Positions 8,320 through 19,323 are shown, counted from the first letter of the stretch. The stretch is DNA of 64,000 nucleotides from Vibrio sp. 05-20-BW147 (GCF_013369385.1 NZ_SZTO01000016.1:42395-106394), one strand, 5' to 3'. Notes: a model not told the origin generated them from the sequence alone. Made by a program: numbers and translations.

Positions 8320-10917
8320 TTAAGCCGGCTGTTGGAAAATCACTGTGTCGGCTTTTTTGGTGTACTGCCCCATCAGGTGGAAGTTGAGGTAACGGTAGGT
8401 ATCCGCCGCCGTTGCATCCAACTGTTTCGCGTATTCCATGTACTCTTCTACCGTTGGGATTCGGCCAAGAATCGCACCGACTGCCGCCAATTCTGCTGAG
8501 GATAGATACACGTTCGCACCCGTACCTAAACGGTTCGGGAAGTTACGTGTTGAGGTCGACATCACCGTGGTTTTGTCTGCCACGCGCGCTTGGTTACCCA
8601 TACACAGCGAACATCCCGGAGTTTCAATACGAACCCCAGCGCGACCGTAAATACCGTAGTAACCTTCTTCCGTCAGTTGGTCACGGTCCATCTTAGTTGG
8701 TGGTGCAATCCACAGACGCGTATCAAGCTGGCCTTTGAACTTCTCTAGCAACTTACCCGCTGCACGGAAGTGACCAATGTTGGTCATACACGAACCAATG
8801 AACACTTCGTCGATTTGCGTGCCTTGAACATCTGAGAGCAAACGAGCGTCGTCTGGATCGTTCGGCGCACAAAGAATCGGCTCTTTTATTTCCGCTAGAT
8901 CAATTTCAATCACGTGTGCGTATTCTGCATCACTGTCTGCCGACATCAGTTCTGGGCTTGCTAACCACTCTTGCATCGCAACGATACGACGCTCAATAGT
9001 ACGACGATCACCGTAACCTTCTGAAATCATCCACTTCAGCATCACGATGTTCGAGTTGAGGTACTCTTCGATCGATGCTTGAGACAGTTTCACCGTACAG
9101 CCTGCTGCAGAGCGCTCAGCTGACGCATCAGACAGTTCAAATGCCTGCTCAACCGTGAGGTGTTCCACCCCTTCGATTTCCAGAATACGACCAGAGAATT
9201 CGTTGATCTTGCCAGCTTTCTCAACGGTCAGTAGACCTTGCTTGATGCCGTAGTAAGGAATGGCATGTACCAGATCTCGTAGCGTAATACCTGGCTGCAT
9301 TTCGCCTTTAAAGCGCACCAAGATTGACTCAGGCATATCCAGAGGCATGACACCGGTCGCGGCCGCAAACGCAACGAGACCAGAACCTGCTGGGAATGAA
9401 ATACCCAATGGGAAACGAGTATGCGAGTCACCACCTGTACCGACAGTATCAGGCAACAGCATGCGGTTTAGCCATGAGTGGATAACACCATCGCCTGGGC
9501 GCAGTGACACACCGCCGCGATTCATGATGAAATCAGGCAGAGTATGGTGTGTGTTCACATCGACAGGTTTTGGATACGCAGAGGTGTGACAGAAAGACTG
9601 CATCACAAGATCCGCAGAGAAGCCAAGACAAGCAAGGTCTTTTAGCTCATCACGCGTCATTGGGCCAGTGGTGTCTTGTGAACCAACGGTGGTCATTTTA
9701 GGTTCACAGTAGGTTCCTGGGCGAATGCCCGTTACGCCACATGCTTTACCCACCATTTTCTGAGCAAGCGTGTAGCCTTTGCCCGAATCTGCAACATCCG
9801 CTGGTTTTCGGAAGACATCAGACGGCGCTAAACCTAGTGATTGACGCGCTTTCTCTGTCAAACCACGACCGATGATCAGTGGAATACGGCCACCTGCACG
9901 AACTTCATCAATCAAGACATCGGTTTTTAGTGAGAATTCAGCAAGAACGTCACCGGTAGCATGGTTAGCCACTTTACCTTGGTATGGGTAGACATCAATC
10001 ACATCGCCCATATTGAGCTTGGACACGTCAACTTCGATAGGTAGCGCACCCGCATCTTCCATGGTGTTGAAGAAGATAGGTGCAATTTTGCCACCCAAGA
10101 CATAACCACCAGCACGTTTGTTTGGTACGTAAGGAATGTCATCACCCATAAACCAAAGCACTGAGTTGGTTGCTGATTTACGCGATGAGCCTGTACCAAC
10201 GACATCACCAACATAAACAAGTTGGTGACCTTGTTCTTTTAGCGCTTCAATCTGTTTGATCGGGCCAATGCTGCCAGGCTGATCTGGCACAATGCCTTCA
10301 CGCTCATTTTTTAGCATCGCTAAAGCGTGAACAGGAATATCAGGGCGAGACCAAGCATCCGGAGCTGGAGACAGATCATCGGTGTTGGTTTCACCCGTGA
10401 CTTTAAAGACGGTTAACGTAATTTTTTCGGCAAGCTCAGGTTTTGACAAGAACCATTCTGCATCAGCCCATGACTGAAGCACTTGTTGCGCATATTGATT
10501 ACCAGCTTTCGCTTTTTCTTCAACGTCATAGAAAACGTCAAACATCAGTAACGTGTGAGACAGCGCTTCAACGGCGATTGGCGCCAGAGCTTCATCATCA
10601 AGCAAGGCCACCAATGGTTCGATGTTGTAACCACCTTGCATGGTGCCAAGCAGTTTTGCCGCATGCTCACGGCTGACAAGCGGAGAGCTTGCTTCACCAC
10701 GAATCACCGCAGCAAGGAAACCCGCTTTCACATACGCGGCTTCATCAACACCAGGGGGAATGCGATTTTCAAGTAGGTCTAGAAGAAACGCTTCTTCACC
10801 TTGTGGGGGATTTTTCAGAAGTTCAACAAGTCCAGCAACTTGTTCTGCATCTAGAGGTTTTGGAACAACTCCCTCTGCTGCACGCTCTTCGACGTGTTTA
10901 CGGTAGGCTTCAAGCAC
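8320..10917 (-). CDS. acnB: Aconitate hydratase B
   Basis: 865-aa bifunctional aconitase B / 2-methylisocitrate dehydratase of the TCA cycle. It is collinear with E. coli AcnB over its whole length. The 4Fe-4S ligands are in GSCMTN (near residue 710) and PGCSLCMGN (near 769 and 772). The N-terminal HEAT-like domain is present ([24 protein letters not shown]). The start is a GTG at 10917 with AGAGGA 8 bases upstream. A separate ATG at 10931-10933, with a perfect AAGGAGG, opens a seven-codon ORF that overlaps this start. AcnB in E. coli is iron- and sRNA-regulated; here only the unusual start context is visible. Confidence 0.98.
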   Translation of the reverse strand: MLEAYRKHVEERAAEGVVPKPLDAEQVAGLVELLKNPPQGEEAFLLDLLENRIPPGVDEAAYVKAGFLAAVIRGEASSPLVSREHAAKLLGTMQGGYNIEPLVALLDDEALAPIAVEALSHTLLMFDVFYDVEEKAKAGNQYAQQVLQSWADAEWFLSKPELAEKITLTVFKVTGETNTDDLSPAPDAWSRPDIPVHALAMLKNEREGIVPDQPGSIGPIKQIEALKEQGHQLVYVGDVVGTGSSRKSATNSVLWFMGDDIPYVPNKRAGGYVLGGKIAPIFFNTMEDAGALPIEVDVSKLNMGDVIDVYPYQGKVANHATGDVLAEFSLKTDVLIDEVRAGGRIPLIIGRGLTEKARQSLGLAPSDVFRKPADVADSGKGYTLAQKMVGKACGVTGIRPGTYCEPKMTTVGSQDTTGPMTRDELKDLACLGFSADLVMQSFCHTSAYPKPVDVNTHHTLPDFIMNRGGVSLRPGDGVIHSWLNRMLLPDTVGTGGDSHTRFPLGISFPAGSGLVAFAAATGVMPLDMPESILVRFKGEMQPGITLRDLVHAIPYYGIKQGLLTVEKAGKINEFSGRILEIEGVEHLTVEQAFELSDASAERSAAGCTVKLSQASIEEYLNSNIVMLKWMISEGYGDRRTIERRIVAMQEWLASPELMSADSDAEYAHVIEIDLAEIKEPILCAPNDPDDARLLSDVQGTQIDEVFIGSCMTNIGHFRAAGKLLEKFKGQLDTRLWIAPPTKMDRDQLTEEGYYGIYGRAGVRIETPGCSLCMGNQARVADKTTVMSTSTRNFPNRLGTGANVYLSSAELAAVGAILGRIPTVEEYMEYAKQLDATAADTYRYLNFHLMGQYTKKADTVIFQQPA

Positions 10918-10933
10918 GACTTTTTCCTCTCAT
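10910..10933 (-). CDS. Seven-codon ORF overlapping the acnB start
   Basis: On the minus strand an ATG with AAGGAGG 7 bases upstream encodes MRGKSRA and stops at a TGA that overlaps acnB codons 2-3 in another frame. The acnB Shine-Dalgarno (AGAGGA) lies inside this mini-ORF. Ribosomes reading it would terminate just past the acnB GTG, an arrangement suited to translational coupling. Expression is not shown. Confidence 0.4.
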   Translation of the reverse strand: MRGKSRA

Positions 10934-11187
10934 TGCGGTTCCTCCTTTTGTTATTACTATGATTCAAAGTAAAGGAGTGAACATCCTTGGAAACTTGGCT
11001 CCCTATTGCCCATGTTTTCATTCAATTATGATTGAGAAACAGCGCCGCAGAGGCCAAACTGTGGGCGACAGAATAGCAAATTTAACGATAAATTAAAATC
11101 TCATCACTTTGACCAACATAGCAACTTAAGACTAAAGTCCCATTAAATTTAGCTATTTATTCGTCTTTTTTGTTCAATTTTTCACCA
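10934..11187 (-). promoter_or_regulatory. Region upstream of acnB, no gene seen
   Basis: The 254 bp between the acnB leader ORF and the end of the patatin gene hold no convincing ORF and no strong GC-rich terminator. The acnB promoter must lie here, but no confident -35/-10 pair was assigned. Confidence 0.4.
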
Positions 11188-13512
11188 CTAGCGAAACGAT
11201 GTACCAATGATCAAATAGAATGCACTTAGGTCACTTTCCGTACGGCCATAACCAAACATAATGGGGCCTATCGGTGAATCAATGCCTGCAAAGATACTCG
11301 CGGCGTTATAGAGTGGTGCTTGACTGAGGCTCAGTGTCGTATCAGACCAGACTCCACCGTGCTCCAAAGATGCCCCAAGATAAACAGGCGCTTCGAACAT
11401 GCCAAAGTCATTGTCGAACCAACGGTAGCGATAGACCAAACTGCTAAAAAATTTGTTTTGTCCGATCAAACTGTTACGAGGAATACCCGACAAGTTTAGG
11501 AAACCACCGATCGATTTGGGATCGAGGGGGAAATATTTGTTTTTACTTTCAACGAACTCGTAATCAGCCGATCCGACCAAAGTATGACGCTGATATGTGC
11601 TTGCAAACCGCCCTACGATTGAAAATTCATGAACCGTGTCACTTTGAGATTCGGAAGCAAAGCCGTTTTCGAACACATCATGGCTTTCATCGTGGGAAAC
11701 CAAATACTCCAGATCGAGATAAATACCTCGTGTGGGCAGCGCAAAATTATCTAATGTATCTAATCGATATTGGACAAATACACCTCGGCGTTCAAACTCA
11801 CTCGAACCTGCCGATTGTATGGTCGTCAACTCAATATCCCCTTTAGTGTATCGGCCACCGAGTTTAAACTCTTGCCACAAAGCAGGCTGATAACCAAACG
11901 CAATTTCACCGATGAACTGACCATAGGTTATGGGGAAATAGTCGTAAGCACTTTCAAGCGGCGGCTCGACAATCTCATCAAGGGTAAAAGGTATACTGCG
12001 CTTTTCGCTGCTGTAAGCCAATTTCGTTGTGGTAAAAAACTCTTGTCCAAACCAAACCGGAGAGTAAAACTCCATTTCAACCAGCTTATCGGTTCCCATA
12101 TCTAAATTAACCGTTAACTCGCCACCTTGAGAGTTTAAATCCGTAAAACTGGTCGAGAGGCCAACACCATATTGGCTGTCTGTGGTGAAATCATCTTCAA
12201 GGAAAAAGCGAAAGTTAACGTAATTTGGCCCCCATGATTTTTCATCCACCACCACCACGAGTTGGTTGATCCCGTCCACTTCCTCATAGTGATAAGAGAT
12301 CAACTCGAAGCGATCCAAGGCATAGAGGTTTTCTATCGCCGCTTCGATTTCATCCGTTTTCAGTACTCGGCCAGTATCCAAGTCAAGACGACGAGTCAAC
12401 AACCCAGCACTGTAGTGAGTATTATTGATCACCACAATTTGATCGACGCGAGTTTGGTCACCATAGTTGAGCGTTTTTCGTGCTTGCTGCTTACCATCAA
12501 TATAGTGTTGATATTGGCGGCCATTAAGTCGCAGAGCCTTCAATTTCTCTTTCATTTGATAGGTTGCTTGATACCCAGCTTCATACGCATCGGGCATCTT
12601 AGCAAACTCGGTGGTTTCCATTTGACCAACATTAGGCCTGAGGTAGACATCCTGCCCGCCTAAGCTTTCTGCTTGCTGTTGGGTGCTGCGACGTACAAGA
12701 TAGTTAGACAGCTGGTCTGCAACCACCAGCATGCTGGTAAAGTCTTCTTTCTGCTTGTAATCGGTACTGATGTCAACAGCAATAACAATATCAGCCCCCA
12801 TGTCTCTGGCAATATCCACCGGCATGTTGTTAATAACGCCACCATCGACCAGCATGCGCCCATTAAGCTCGTAAGGAGGTAACGCACCAGGCACGGACAT
12901 ACTGGCCATCATGGCATCCACCAACTGCCCTTTATCAATCACCACTTGTTGTAGCTCTACGATGTCCGTCGCGACAGAACGATACGGGATAGCCAGATCA
13001 TCAAACGAGTCGAATTCGTTCAGGTTACCGGTGGTTTCACGCAAAATGCGCAGCATGTTTTGCCCTTGCACAAACCCCCGTGGCGCGTGCACTTCGCCAA
13101 AACGCAAACCAATATCGGTTCTTAGCTGGTAGCGGTCTTCAGACTCTTTATCTCTAACACGACGCTGGCTGCGATCGACGCGATCACGATAACCACTGTT
13201 CCAATCGATGCTGTAGATAAAGCTTTCAATCTCATCTGCACTCATACCGGTAGCGTATAAACCGCCAACATACGCCCCCATACTGGTGCCCGTGATGTAA
13301 TCCACCGGGATCTGCATCTCTTCCAGTGCTTTCAACACACCAATGTGCGCCGCGCCTTTAGCGCCACCGCCTGCTAAGACCACCGCCACTTTAGGTCGTT
13401 GCTCTTCATCAACAGAGAGTGATTGAGCGAAAACCGTAGGTAGTTTGAGAAAACAGGCTAAGACGACACAACATGTCAGGCTATCGAACCACCTTTTATT
13501 AACTCGTGCCAC
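11188..13512 (-). CDS. Patatin-like phospholipase with C-terminal beta-barrel (PlpD-like, type Vd)
   Basis: 774-aa predicted outer-membrane or secreted lipase. After a signal peptide (to about residue 30) comes a patatin domain (about 40-240). It shows the oxyanion loop GGGAKG at 48-53, the nucleophile elbow GTSMG with Ser77, and the catalytic aspartate in DGG followed by VINNMPVD. A POTRA-like region lies near 340-430 and the remainder is a BamA/D15-type 16-strand barrel ending in ...YLIIGTSFR with a terminal aromatic. This order matches Pseudomonas PlpD, where the barrel exports the patatin domain. The start is GTG at 13512 with GGGAGAG upstream. Whether the passenger is cleaved cannot be seen. 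Confidence 0.87.
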   Translation of the reverse strand: MARVNKRWFDSLTCCVVLACFLKLPTVFAQSLSVDEEQRPKVAVVLAGGGAKGAAHIGVLKALEEMQIPVDYITGTSMGAYVGGLYATGMSADEIESFIYSIDWNSGYRDRVDRSQRRVRDKESEDRYQLRTDIGLRFGEVHAPRGFVQGQNMLRILRETTGNLNEFDSFDDLAIPYRSVATDIVELQQVVIDKGQLVDAMMASMSVPGALPPYELNGRMLVDGGVINNMPVDIARDMGADIVIAVDISTDYKQKEDFTSMLVVADQLSNYLVRRSTQQQAESLGGQDVYLRPNVGQMETTEFAKMPDAYEAGYQATYQMKEKLKALRLNGRQYQHYIDGKQQARKTLNYGDQTRVDQIVVINNTHYSAGLLTRRLDLDTGRVLKTDEIEAAIENLYALDRFELISYHYEEVDGINQLVVVVDEKSWGPNYVNFRFFLEDDFTTDSQYGVGLSTSFTDLNSQGGELTVNLDMGTDKLVEMEFYSPVWFGQEFFTTTKLAYSSEKRSIPFTLDEIVEPPLESAYDYFPITYGQFIGEIAFGYQPALWQEFKLGGRYTKGDIELTTIQSAGSSEFERRGVFVQYRLDTLDNFALPTRGIYLDLEYLVSHDESHDVFENGFASESQSDTVHEFSIVGRFASTYQRHTLVGSADYEFVESKNKYFPLDPKSIGGFLNLSGIPRNSLIGQNKFFSSLVYRYRWFDNDFGMFEAPVYLGASLEHGGVWSDTTLSLSQAPLYNAASIFAGIDSPIGPIMFGYGRTESDLSAFYLIIGTSFR

Positions 13513-13579
13513 GCTTTCACTCTCCCTATGTTTTCACGTTATGTTGAACAGTTTTACACCCAATTGTATCCGGGAACAA

Positions 13580-15949
13580 TTACCAACTGAGTAATTTATT
13601 CAACCAGTTACCTGATTTCTCACACTGCTGTTTCAAATCCCCTTGTTTGTCCCAAACGGGAAGGGTGAAAGCACTACTGCAGTCGATTTGTAACTCGCCA
13701 TCACTTTGCTGTTTGTAGCCCAACGTCGAGATCTGCTTTGGCCAAGGTAGGATCAGTTTCTCTGGTGTTCGCTGTTTAAGGTATTCAGCGTAGACACGCA
13801 ACGCCCCACTCGCACCCGTCAGTTTTATCGGCTGGTTGTCGTCTCGCCCTAACCAAATCGTGGTCACTTCACGACCATCCACCCCAACAAACCAACTGTC
13901 TCGGCTATCATTACTGGTGCCGGTTTTGCCCGCCAGTGCCGCCCACGCAAATTGGTTTTGCAAATAACGCCCCGTCCCTTGTGCCACCCCTTGTTTCATC
14001 GCGTATGTGGTTAGCCATGCTGCCTGTTCATTCACCGCAGGGGAGGATTTGGGTAACGATTGATAAAGTACATCGCCCTCTAAGTCGACTACCGACCGCA
14101 GCGCGGTCAATGGCGCTTTACGCCCCGAGTTGGTGAGGGTTTGATACATCTGCGCGACTTCGATAGGCGTCAAGGAAAATGCGCCCAAAAACATCGATGG
14201 CATTGGACGAATTTCATTACGATTGACGCCCAATCTTGCCAAGGTTTCTGACACAGGCTCAATGCCTAACTGCATCCCCAGACGTACCGTGGGTACATTA
14301 AGCGATTGAGCTAAAGCAATATACAGTGGCACGTCACCACGAAATTTTCGGTCAAAATTACGTGGCTCCCACACCGAGCCTTTACTGCCTTTCAAGCTCA
14401 ATGGTGTATCTTGCAACGTGGTGGCTAAGGTGTATTTCTCTGGCTGCTCTAGTGCGGTTAAATACACGGCCGGCTTCACCAAAGAACCAATTGGGCGGCT
14501 GGCGTTGATCGCGCGGTTAAAACCATCGTATCCAGTGCGCTTACCACCGACCATAGCGCGAATTTCACCACTGGTACGATCCACGGCAACGGCAGCGGCC
14601 TCAAGTTCATCCCCCGCCACTGTCGCCAGTTCAGGGACTTTCTTACTGATCGCCTTTTCCAACTTATCTTGAGAAATTGGGTCCAGTGAAGTGAACACTC
14701 TTAGTCCAGATTCACCACGGAACGCATCGCCAACTTTCTGTTTCAGCTCCATTGAGAGCTGTTGAAAGTAAGCAGGTTGACGGCTGGCAACTCGTGGGAC
14801 ATCCTGAATATCAAGTGGACGGCTGGCCGCTTGGTCATATTCCGAGGCGGTGAGCATGTTTTGCTGCATCATCAGACGCAGCACCAAGTCACGACGCTCT
14901 TTGGTGCGCTCAGGAAAGCGCACTGGATTGTAGTAAGACGGGCCTTTCACCATCCCCACCAGCATCGCCAACTGATCAATACGCAACTCTTGGATCGGTT
15001 GACCAAAGTAATAACGAGAAGCCAAACCAAAACCGTGGATAGCTTGTTTACCACTCTGCCCTAAATAGACCTCATTGAGATAGGCCTCTAGAATGCGATC
15101 TTTGCTGTAGCGGTAATCCAGAATCAGCGCGATATACGCCTCACGCACTTTCCGCCACAAGGTGCGGTCTTGGGTGAGGAATAAGTTTTTTGCCAACTGT
15201 TGTGTTAGCGTACTGCCCCCTTGCACCGTTCTACCCGCTTTCAAATTAACAAACAACGCGCGGCCGATCGCGAGCGGAGATACGCCTTCATGTTGGTAAA
15301 AATCGCGATCTTCAGTCACCAATAGCGCATCAACCATGATCTCGGGAAATTGTTCACGACGTAAAAACAATCGCTGCTCGTCACTGTCTTTTTCCAGCAT
15401 CCCCAGCATCTTAGGCTCAAGGCGCAAGTAGCCAAGATCCCCTTGCGACTCTAGCGACTGAATGCGAGTCAGACTCGATTCATCGAAATGCAACATCACA
15501 TGACGATCAGCCTCTGGACCATCAACAAATTCAAACGGGCGACGAATCAGCTCAATTTTGCTCGAAGAGGAAGAGTATTCTCCCGGATACTTTGGTTGGC
15601 TTACTTTTCGATAGTTGAGAATATCGAGCTCTTTTTGCAACTCAGGACGGGAGACATTTTCTCCTGCATACAAGGTTTGAATGCGCGCATAAACCACGGT
15701 TGGCAATTGAAACAGCTGACCTTCAAAACGTTGTTTGACCACGCTATCGAGATAAATGCCAACGAACAGCAGCACCGCAACCACAGCAACGCCCGCTTTC
15801 CAGCTGAAAGACCAAATATTTTTCAGCCAGTTGCGCTGAGTACTCGTTGCGCCTTGACGTTTGCTCGCCGTTTTACGCACAGTCCGTTTAGCGGTTTTCT
15901 TTATTGTCGCGGCTTTCTTACTGTCAGCCGTTTTCTTTTCTTGGGTCAT
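13580..15949 (-). CDS. mrcB: Penicillin-binding protein 1B
   Basis: 789-aa class A PBP, bifunctional glycosyltransferase and transpeptidase for peptidoglycan synthesis. A Lys-rich cytoplasmic tail (1-45) is followed by one transmembrane helix (about 50-70) and a UB2H-type region. The GT51 domain has EDRDFYQHEGV and the GGSTLTQQLAKN motif. The transpeptidase domain has SLVK (active serine), SLN and KTGTS. Its ATG overlaps the hrpB stop by 4 bp (ATGA), so the two are translationally coupled, the same pairing as hrpB-mrcB in E. coli. The outer-membrane activator LpoB is not in the window. Confidence 0.96.
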   Translation of the reverse strand: MTQEKKTADSKKAATIKKTAKRTVRKTASKRQGATSTQRNWLKNIWSFSWKAGVAVVAVLLFVGIYLDSVVKQRFEGQLFQLPTVVYARIQTLYAGENVSRPELQKELDILNYRKVSQPKYPGEYSSSSSKIELIRRPFEFVDGPEADRHVMLHFDESSLTRIQSLESQGDLGYLRLEPKMLGMLEKDSDEQRLFLRREQFPEIMVDALLVTEDRDFYQHEGVSPLAIGRALFVNLKAGRTVQGGSTLTQQLAKNLFLTQDRTLWRKVREAYIALILDYRYSKDRILEAYLNEVYLGQSGKQAIHGFGLASRYYFGQPIQELRIDQLAMLVGMVKGPSYYNPVRFPERTKERRDLVLRLMMQQNMLTASEYDQAASRPLDIQDVPRVASRQPAYFQQLSMELKQKVGDAFRGESGLRVFTSLDPISQDKLEKAISKKVPELATVAGDELEAAAVAVDRTSGEIRAMVGGKRTGYDGFNRAINASRPIGSLVKPAVYLTALEQPEKYTLATTLQDTPLSLKGSKGSVWEPRNFDRKFRGDVPLYIALAQSLNVPTVRLGMQLGIEPVSETLARLGVNRNEIRPMPSMFLGAFSLTPIEVAQMYQTLTNSGRKAPLTALRSVVDLEGDVLYQSLPKSSPAVNEQAAWLTTYAMKQGVAQGTGRYLQNQFAWAALAGKTGTSNDSRDSWFVGVDGREVTTIWLGRDDNQPIKLTGASGALRVYAEYLKQRTPEKLILPWPKQISTLGYKQQSDGELQIDCSSAFTLPVWDKQGDLKQQCEKSGNWLNKLLSW

Positions 15950-18408
15950 GAGTGTAACTGTCTTTTGGTTTTATTGGTTGCTTGGTGAGTGGCAGGATCG
16001 TCAGGCCAAACATGCTTAGGGTAACGACCTTTCATCTCTTTTTGCACTTCTTTGTAAGCGCCAGCCCAAAAACCGGCTAGGTCTTGCGTCACTTGCAAAG
16101 GACGACGCGCAGGGGAAAGCAGCTCTAAGGTGAGCTTTACTCGTCCTTGCGCCACCGTTGGCGAACTTTGCTCACCGAACATCTCTTGCATACGCGCCGA
16201 AAGCACGGGGTTAGCACCTTGTTGATAGCGAATAATTTGCTGAGTACCGGTTGGTAAGGTGTAGTACTTAGGCAACCACTCATCCAATTGCTGATTCAAC
16301 GGCCAGCCAAGGCGAGCATTCAATGCTTCGCAGAGGTTGATTTTAGCCAGATCTTTCACCGTTGTGACGTGCGCCATATACGGCTCCAACCATTGCTCTA
16401 ACTCGCTGAGCAAGCTGGCATCATCCATCGCTGGCCAGGCCTGTTCCGGCAACCACTCAATGGCACAACGAATACGCTCGAGTAGCGATTGGGAGTTTTC
16501 GCTCCAGTCTAATACCGCAAGCCCCTTTCTTCGGACATAGGAGAGTAAAGCTTGCGTCATTTTTTCTTTTCCGGGTTGAGCAAGTGTTTCTCTGCTCACC
16601 ACCAGTTCACCGATTTTTCGCTGCTTTTCTGCTAATAAACGCCCTTTGGTTTCGTCCCAATCAATGTGCTCGTGGCTCACAAGGCAACTTGGATTGCCTT
16701 GTTGCAAAGCCGATAGGTCTAGCGGGATAGCCAATTGGATCTGGCTGGCATTTTTTTGGCCACGCATCAGATCGAGCACCACAAGGTACTCTTCTCCCCC
16801 CAAAGGGTCATCCTCACGCAGTTCGGCTCCATGACCATTGGCCATCAAATATCGACCATACTGATGGCCTCGTTTTTGAGCAATGCGATCGGGAAACGCC
16901 AAGCTAGCGGCAATGGCACAGGCCGATTCGGTCACCCGTTTTAAAGAGAAAGTGCCATTGAGTTTATTCGCCAGTGCATTGGCACGCTGAGTGAGTAGCG
17001 CCGTCTTACTGTGCTTACTTTGCTGCCAACGGTGTAAGCTGTGACAAACGTTGCTGATGTTACGCTCAGGTTCTTCCAACATCACCGCGACGGCCAAGGC
17101 TGAGGCGAAAAGCGTCTCATCGCGTTGCTGAGCACCGATCAACATGGCGGCAATACGCGGCTCAACACCAAGCCGCTGCGCCAGCTGTCCTTCACTCGTC
17201 AATTGCTGCCCAGAAATTAATCCCAATTGCTGCAACAGTTGCTTGGCCTGACGCACCGCTGCCGAAGAGGGGATATCCAATAACTTCACTTGTTCTGGCT
17301 CACTTACACCCCATTGCGCCAGCTCCATCATCAGCGGAGCAAGATCGGCTTGCATGATCTCAGGAAGGGGCACACTCGCCATTTGCTGGTACTGGCTTTC
17401 AGAATACAAGCGTACACAAATCCCCTCTGCCACTCGACCCGCACGCCCAGCGCGCTGAATGGCCGACGATTGTGCGATACGCACTTGCTCTAATTTGGTG
17501 ATCCCCGTTTTCAAATCAAACTTTGCCACCCGCTCTAAACCGCTATCGACCACCAAGCAGATCCCTTCGATGGTTAACGACGTTTCGGCAATGTTGGTTG
17601 CTAGCACCACCTTTCGCTCACCGGCTTTAGCAGGCTCAATCGCCTTTTGCTGCTCAGCAAAAGAGAGCTGGCCGTACAACGGGCAGATCACCACTTGCTC
17701 ACTGAGATGGTCTAAACGCTCAGCCACTTGTTTGATCGCTGCCACCCCTGGCAGAAACGCCAGCAAGGAGCCTGTTTCCGTTGCCAGTAGATGCTCGATG
17801 GTTTTCGCCATCACATTGGGTAAAAAGTCGTTCGTTTTTAGCGGCTGATAGCGCTGCTCAACCAAATAACTGCGACCTTGAGATTCAATAAAACTGGCCT
17901 GAGGCATGAGAGATTGCAAAGCATGCTGCTCAAGTGTGGCCGACATCACCACCAATTTCAGATCGTCACGCAGCGCTTCTTGCACTTCAAGAGCAAGCGC
18001 CAAAGCAATATCGGCATGCAAACTACGCTCGTGAAATTCATCAAAGATCAGTACATCAACCCCATTCAGCTCTGGATCGCTTTGGATCATGCGCGTCATG
18101 ATCCCTTCGGTAACGATTTCCAGCTGGGTCGCGTGGCTGACCTTGCTTTCGCCACGAACGCGATACCCCACTCTCTCACCAACTTTTTCGCCAAGTTGCT
18201 GCGCCAAATAGCGAGCGATATTGCGTGCCGCTAAGCGTCGTGGCTCAAGCATCACGATTTTTCCGGTGAATTCATTACTCAGCAGCAACTGCAAAGGGAA
18301 ATATGTGGATTTGCCCGCACCAGGTGCGGCTTTGAGTATGACTTGTGAATGTTGCGAGACCGCTTGAAGCAGTTGTGGCATCACGGCGTGGATAGGCAAT
18401 TGTGACAA
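15946..18408 (-). CDS. hrpB: ATP-dependent RNA helicase HrpB
   Basis: About 820-aa DEAH-box helicase. Walker A is KAAPGAGKST, motif II DEFHERS, motif III SAT, and motif VI QRAGRAGR. The HrpB-specific C-terminal domain follows. The preferred start is a TTG at 18408: AAGGACTCAACA precedes it and the resulting LSQLPIHAVMPQLL aligns with E. coli HrpB MSSLPVAAVLPELL. An in-frame ATG at 18441 would add 11 residues and lacks a good ribosome site. It heads the hrpB-mrcB operon and is divergent from sfsA. Its physiological RNA substrate is unknown. Confidence 0.93.
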   Translation of the reverse strand: MSQLPIHAVMPQLLQAVSQHSQVILKAAPGAGKSTYFPLQLLLSNEFTGKIVMLEPRRLAARNIARYLAQQLGEKVGERVGYRVRGESKVSHATQLEIVTEGIMTRMIQSDPELNGVDVLIFDEFHERSLHADIALALALEVQEALRDDLKLVVMSATLEQHALQSLMPQASFIESQGRSYLVEQRYQPLKTNDFLPNVMAKTIEHLLATETGSLLAFLPGVAAIKQVAERLDHLSEQVVICPLYGQLSFAEQQKAIEPAKAGERKVVLATNIAETSLTIEGICLVVDSGLERVAKFDLKTGITKLEQVRIAQSSAIQRAGRAGRVAEGICVRLYSESQYQQMASVPLPEIMQADLAPLMMELAQWGVSEPEQVKLLDIPSSAAVRQAKQLLQQLGLISGQQLTSEGQLAQRLGVEPRIAAMLIGAQQRDETLFASALAVAVMLEEPERNISNVCHSLHRWQQSKHSKTALLTQRANALANKLNGTFSLKRVTESACAIAASLAFPDRIAQKRGHQYGRYLMANGHGAELREDDPLGGEEYLVVLDLMRGQKNASQIQLAIPLDLSALQQGNPSCLVSHEHIDWDETKGRLLAEKQRKIGELVVSRETLAQPGKEKMTQALLSYVRRKGLAVLDWSENSQSLLERIRCAIEWLPEQAWPAMDDASLLSELEQWLEPYMAHVTTVKDLAKINLCEALNARLGWPLNQQLDEWLPKYYTLPTGTQQIIRYQQGANPVLSARMQEMFGEQSSPTVAQGRVKLTLELLSPARRPLQVTQDLAGFWAGAYKEVQKEMKGRYPKHVWPDDPATHQATNKTKRQLHS

Positions 18409-18474
18409 TGTTGAGTCCTTATGCTTAAATGGCGGCCACATTGTACATAAAAACCCGCTCGTCTAAATAAGCAA

Positions 18475-19191
18475 ATGCATTTCGAACCCGCGCTAGATTG
18501 CGCCCTATTACAAAAACGCTATAAACGCTTTCTCGCCGATGTGACCTATCAAAGCGGCGATACAGGCACGATTCATTGTGCCAATACCGGCGCCATGACT
18601 GGTTGCGCAACCCCTGGTGATAAAGTGTGGTATTCCACTTCCAACAACACCAAACGAAAATATCCCCACAGTTGGGAAATCACAGAAACGCAGCAGGGTC
18701 ATCTTATCTGTGTCAATACCATTCGCGCCAACCAGCTCGCGGTGGAAGCCATTGAGCAAGGCTGGATTAAAGAGCTCTCAGGGTATGAGCGACTTCAAAC
18801 TGAAGTGAAATATGGCAGTGAAAATAGCCGAATTGATATCCTGCTCAGCGCAACGGACCAAGCCGCGTGTTATATAGAGGTGAAAAGCGTCACCTTGCTC
18901 GACAACATCGAGGCTGGGCAAGGCTATTTCCCTGATGCCGTCACAACTCGTGGTCAAAAACATCTGAGAGAACTCACAGAAATGGCACAAAATGGAAGTA
19001 GAGCCATACTTTTATTTGCTGTTTTGCATTCAGGGATTGAAAAAGTTGCTGCGGCGCTCCATATAGACGCCAATTATTCCCAATTACTCAAACAAGCACA
19101 AAAAGCCGGAGTTGAAGTTCTCTGCTATAAAGCAGAGATCAGCAATACTGAAATCAAACTCAATTCTGCTATTGAATTTATCAATAGTTAG
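18475..19191 (+). CDS. sfsA: Sugar fermentation stimulation protein SfsA
   Basis: 238-aa SfsA family protein, collinear with E. coli SfsA. Family segments seen are [43 protein letters not shown]...[15 protein letters not shown] and [11 protein letters not shown]...[18 protein letters not shown]. The IEVKSV stretch looks like a PD-(D/E)XK nuclease-fold core, and the E. coli protein binds DNA, but the cellular role is unsettled. The ATG at 18475 matches the family start; the ribosome site is weak. It is divergent from hrpB and upstream of dksA. Confidence 0.94.
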   Translation: MHFEPALDCALLQKRYKRFLADVTYQSGDTGTIHCANTGAMTGCATPGDKVWYSTSNNTKRKYPHSWEITETQQGHLICVNTIRANQLAVEAIEQGWIKELSGYERLQTEVKYGSENSRIDILLSATDQAACYIEVKSVTLLDNIEAGQGYFPDAVTTRGQKHLRELTEMAQNGSRAILLFAVLHSGIEKVAAALHIDANYSQLLKQAQKAGVEVLCYKAEISNTEIKLNSAIEFINS

Positions 19192-19238
19192 AAAAATGAT
19201 GTGGTCTTCACATTGACGTTAAGTTTACGATTGATAGT

Positions 19239-19267
19239 TTGCCAGCACCGCCTCTTTCTGCTATAGA
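19239..19267 (+). promoter_or_regulatory. Candidate sigma-70 promoter of dksA
   Basis: TTGCCA, a 17-bp spacer and TATAGA, followed by a GC-rich stretch (ACCCGCC) before the likely start site. It lies 57 bp before the dksA ATG. Found by eye only. Confidence 0.5.
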
Positions 19268-19323
19268 TACCCGCCTTAAATTAGCTGCTTAGCAGTTGAC
19301 TAGGTGTAAGTAGGAGATGCTGT

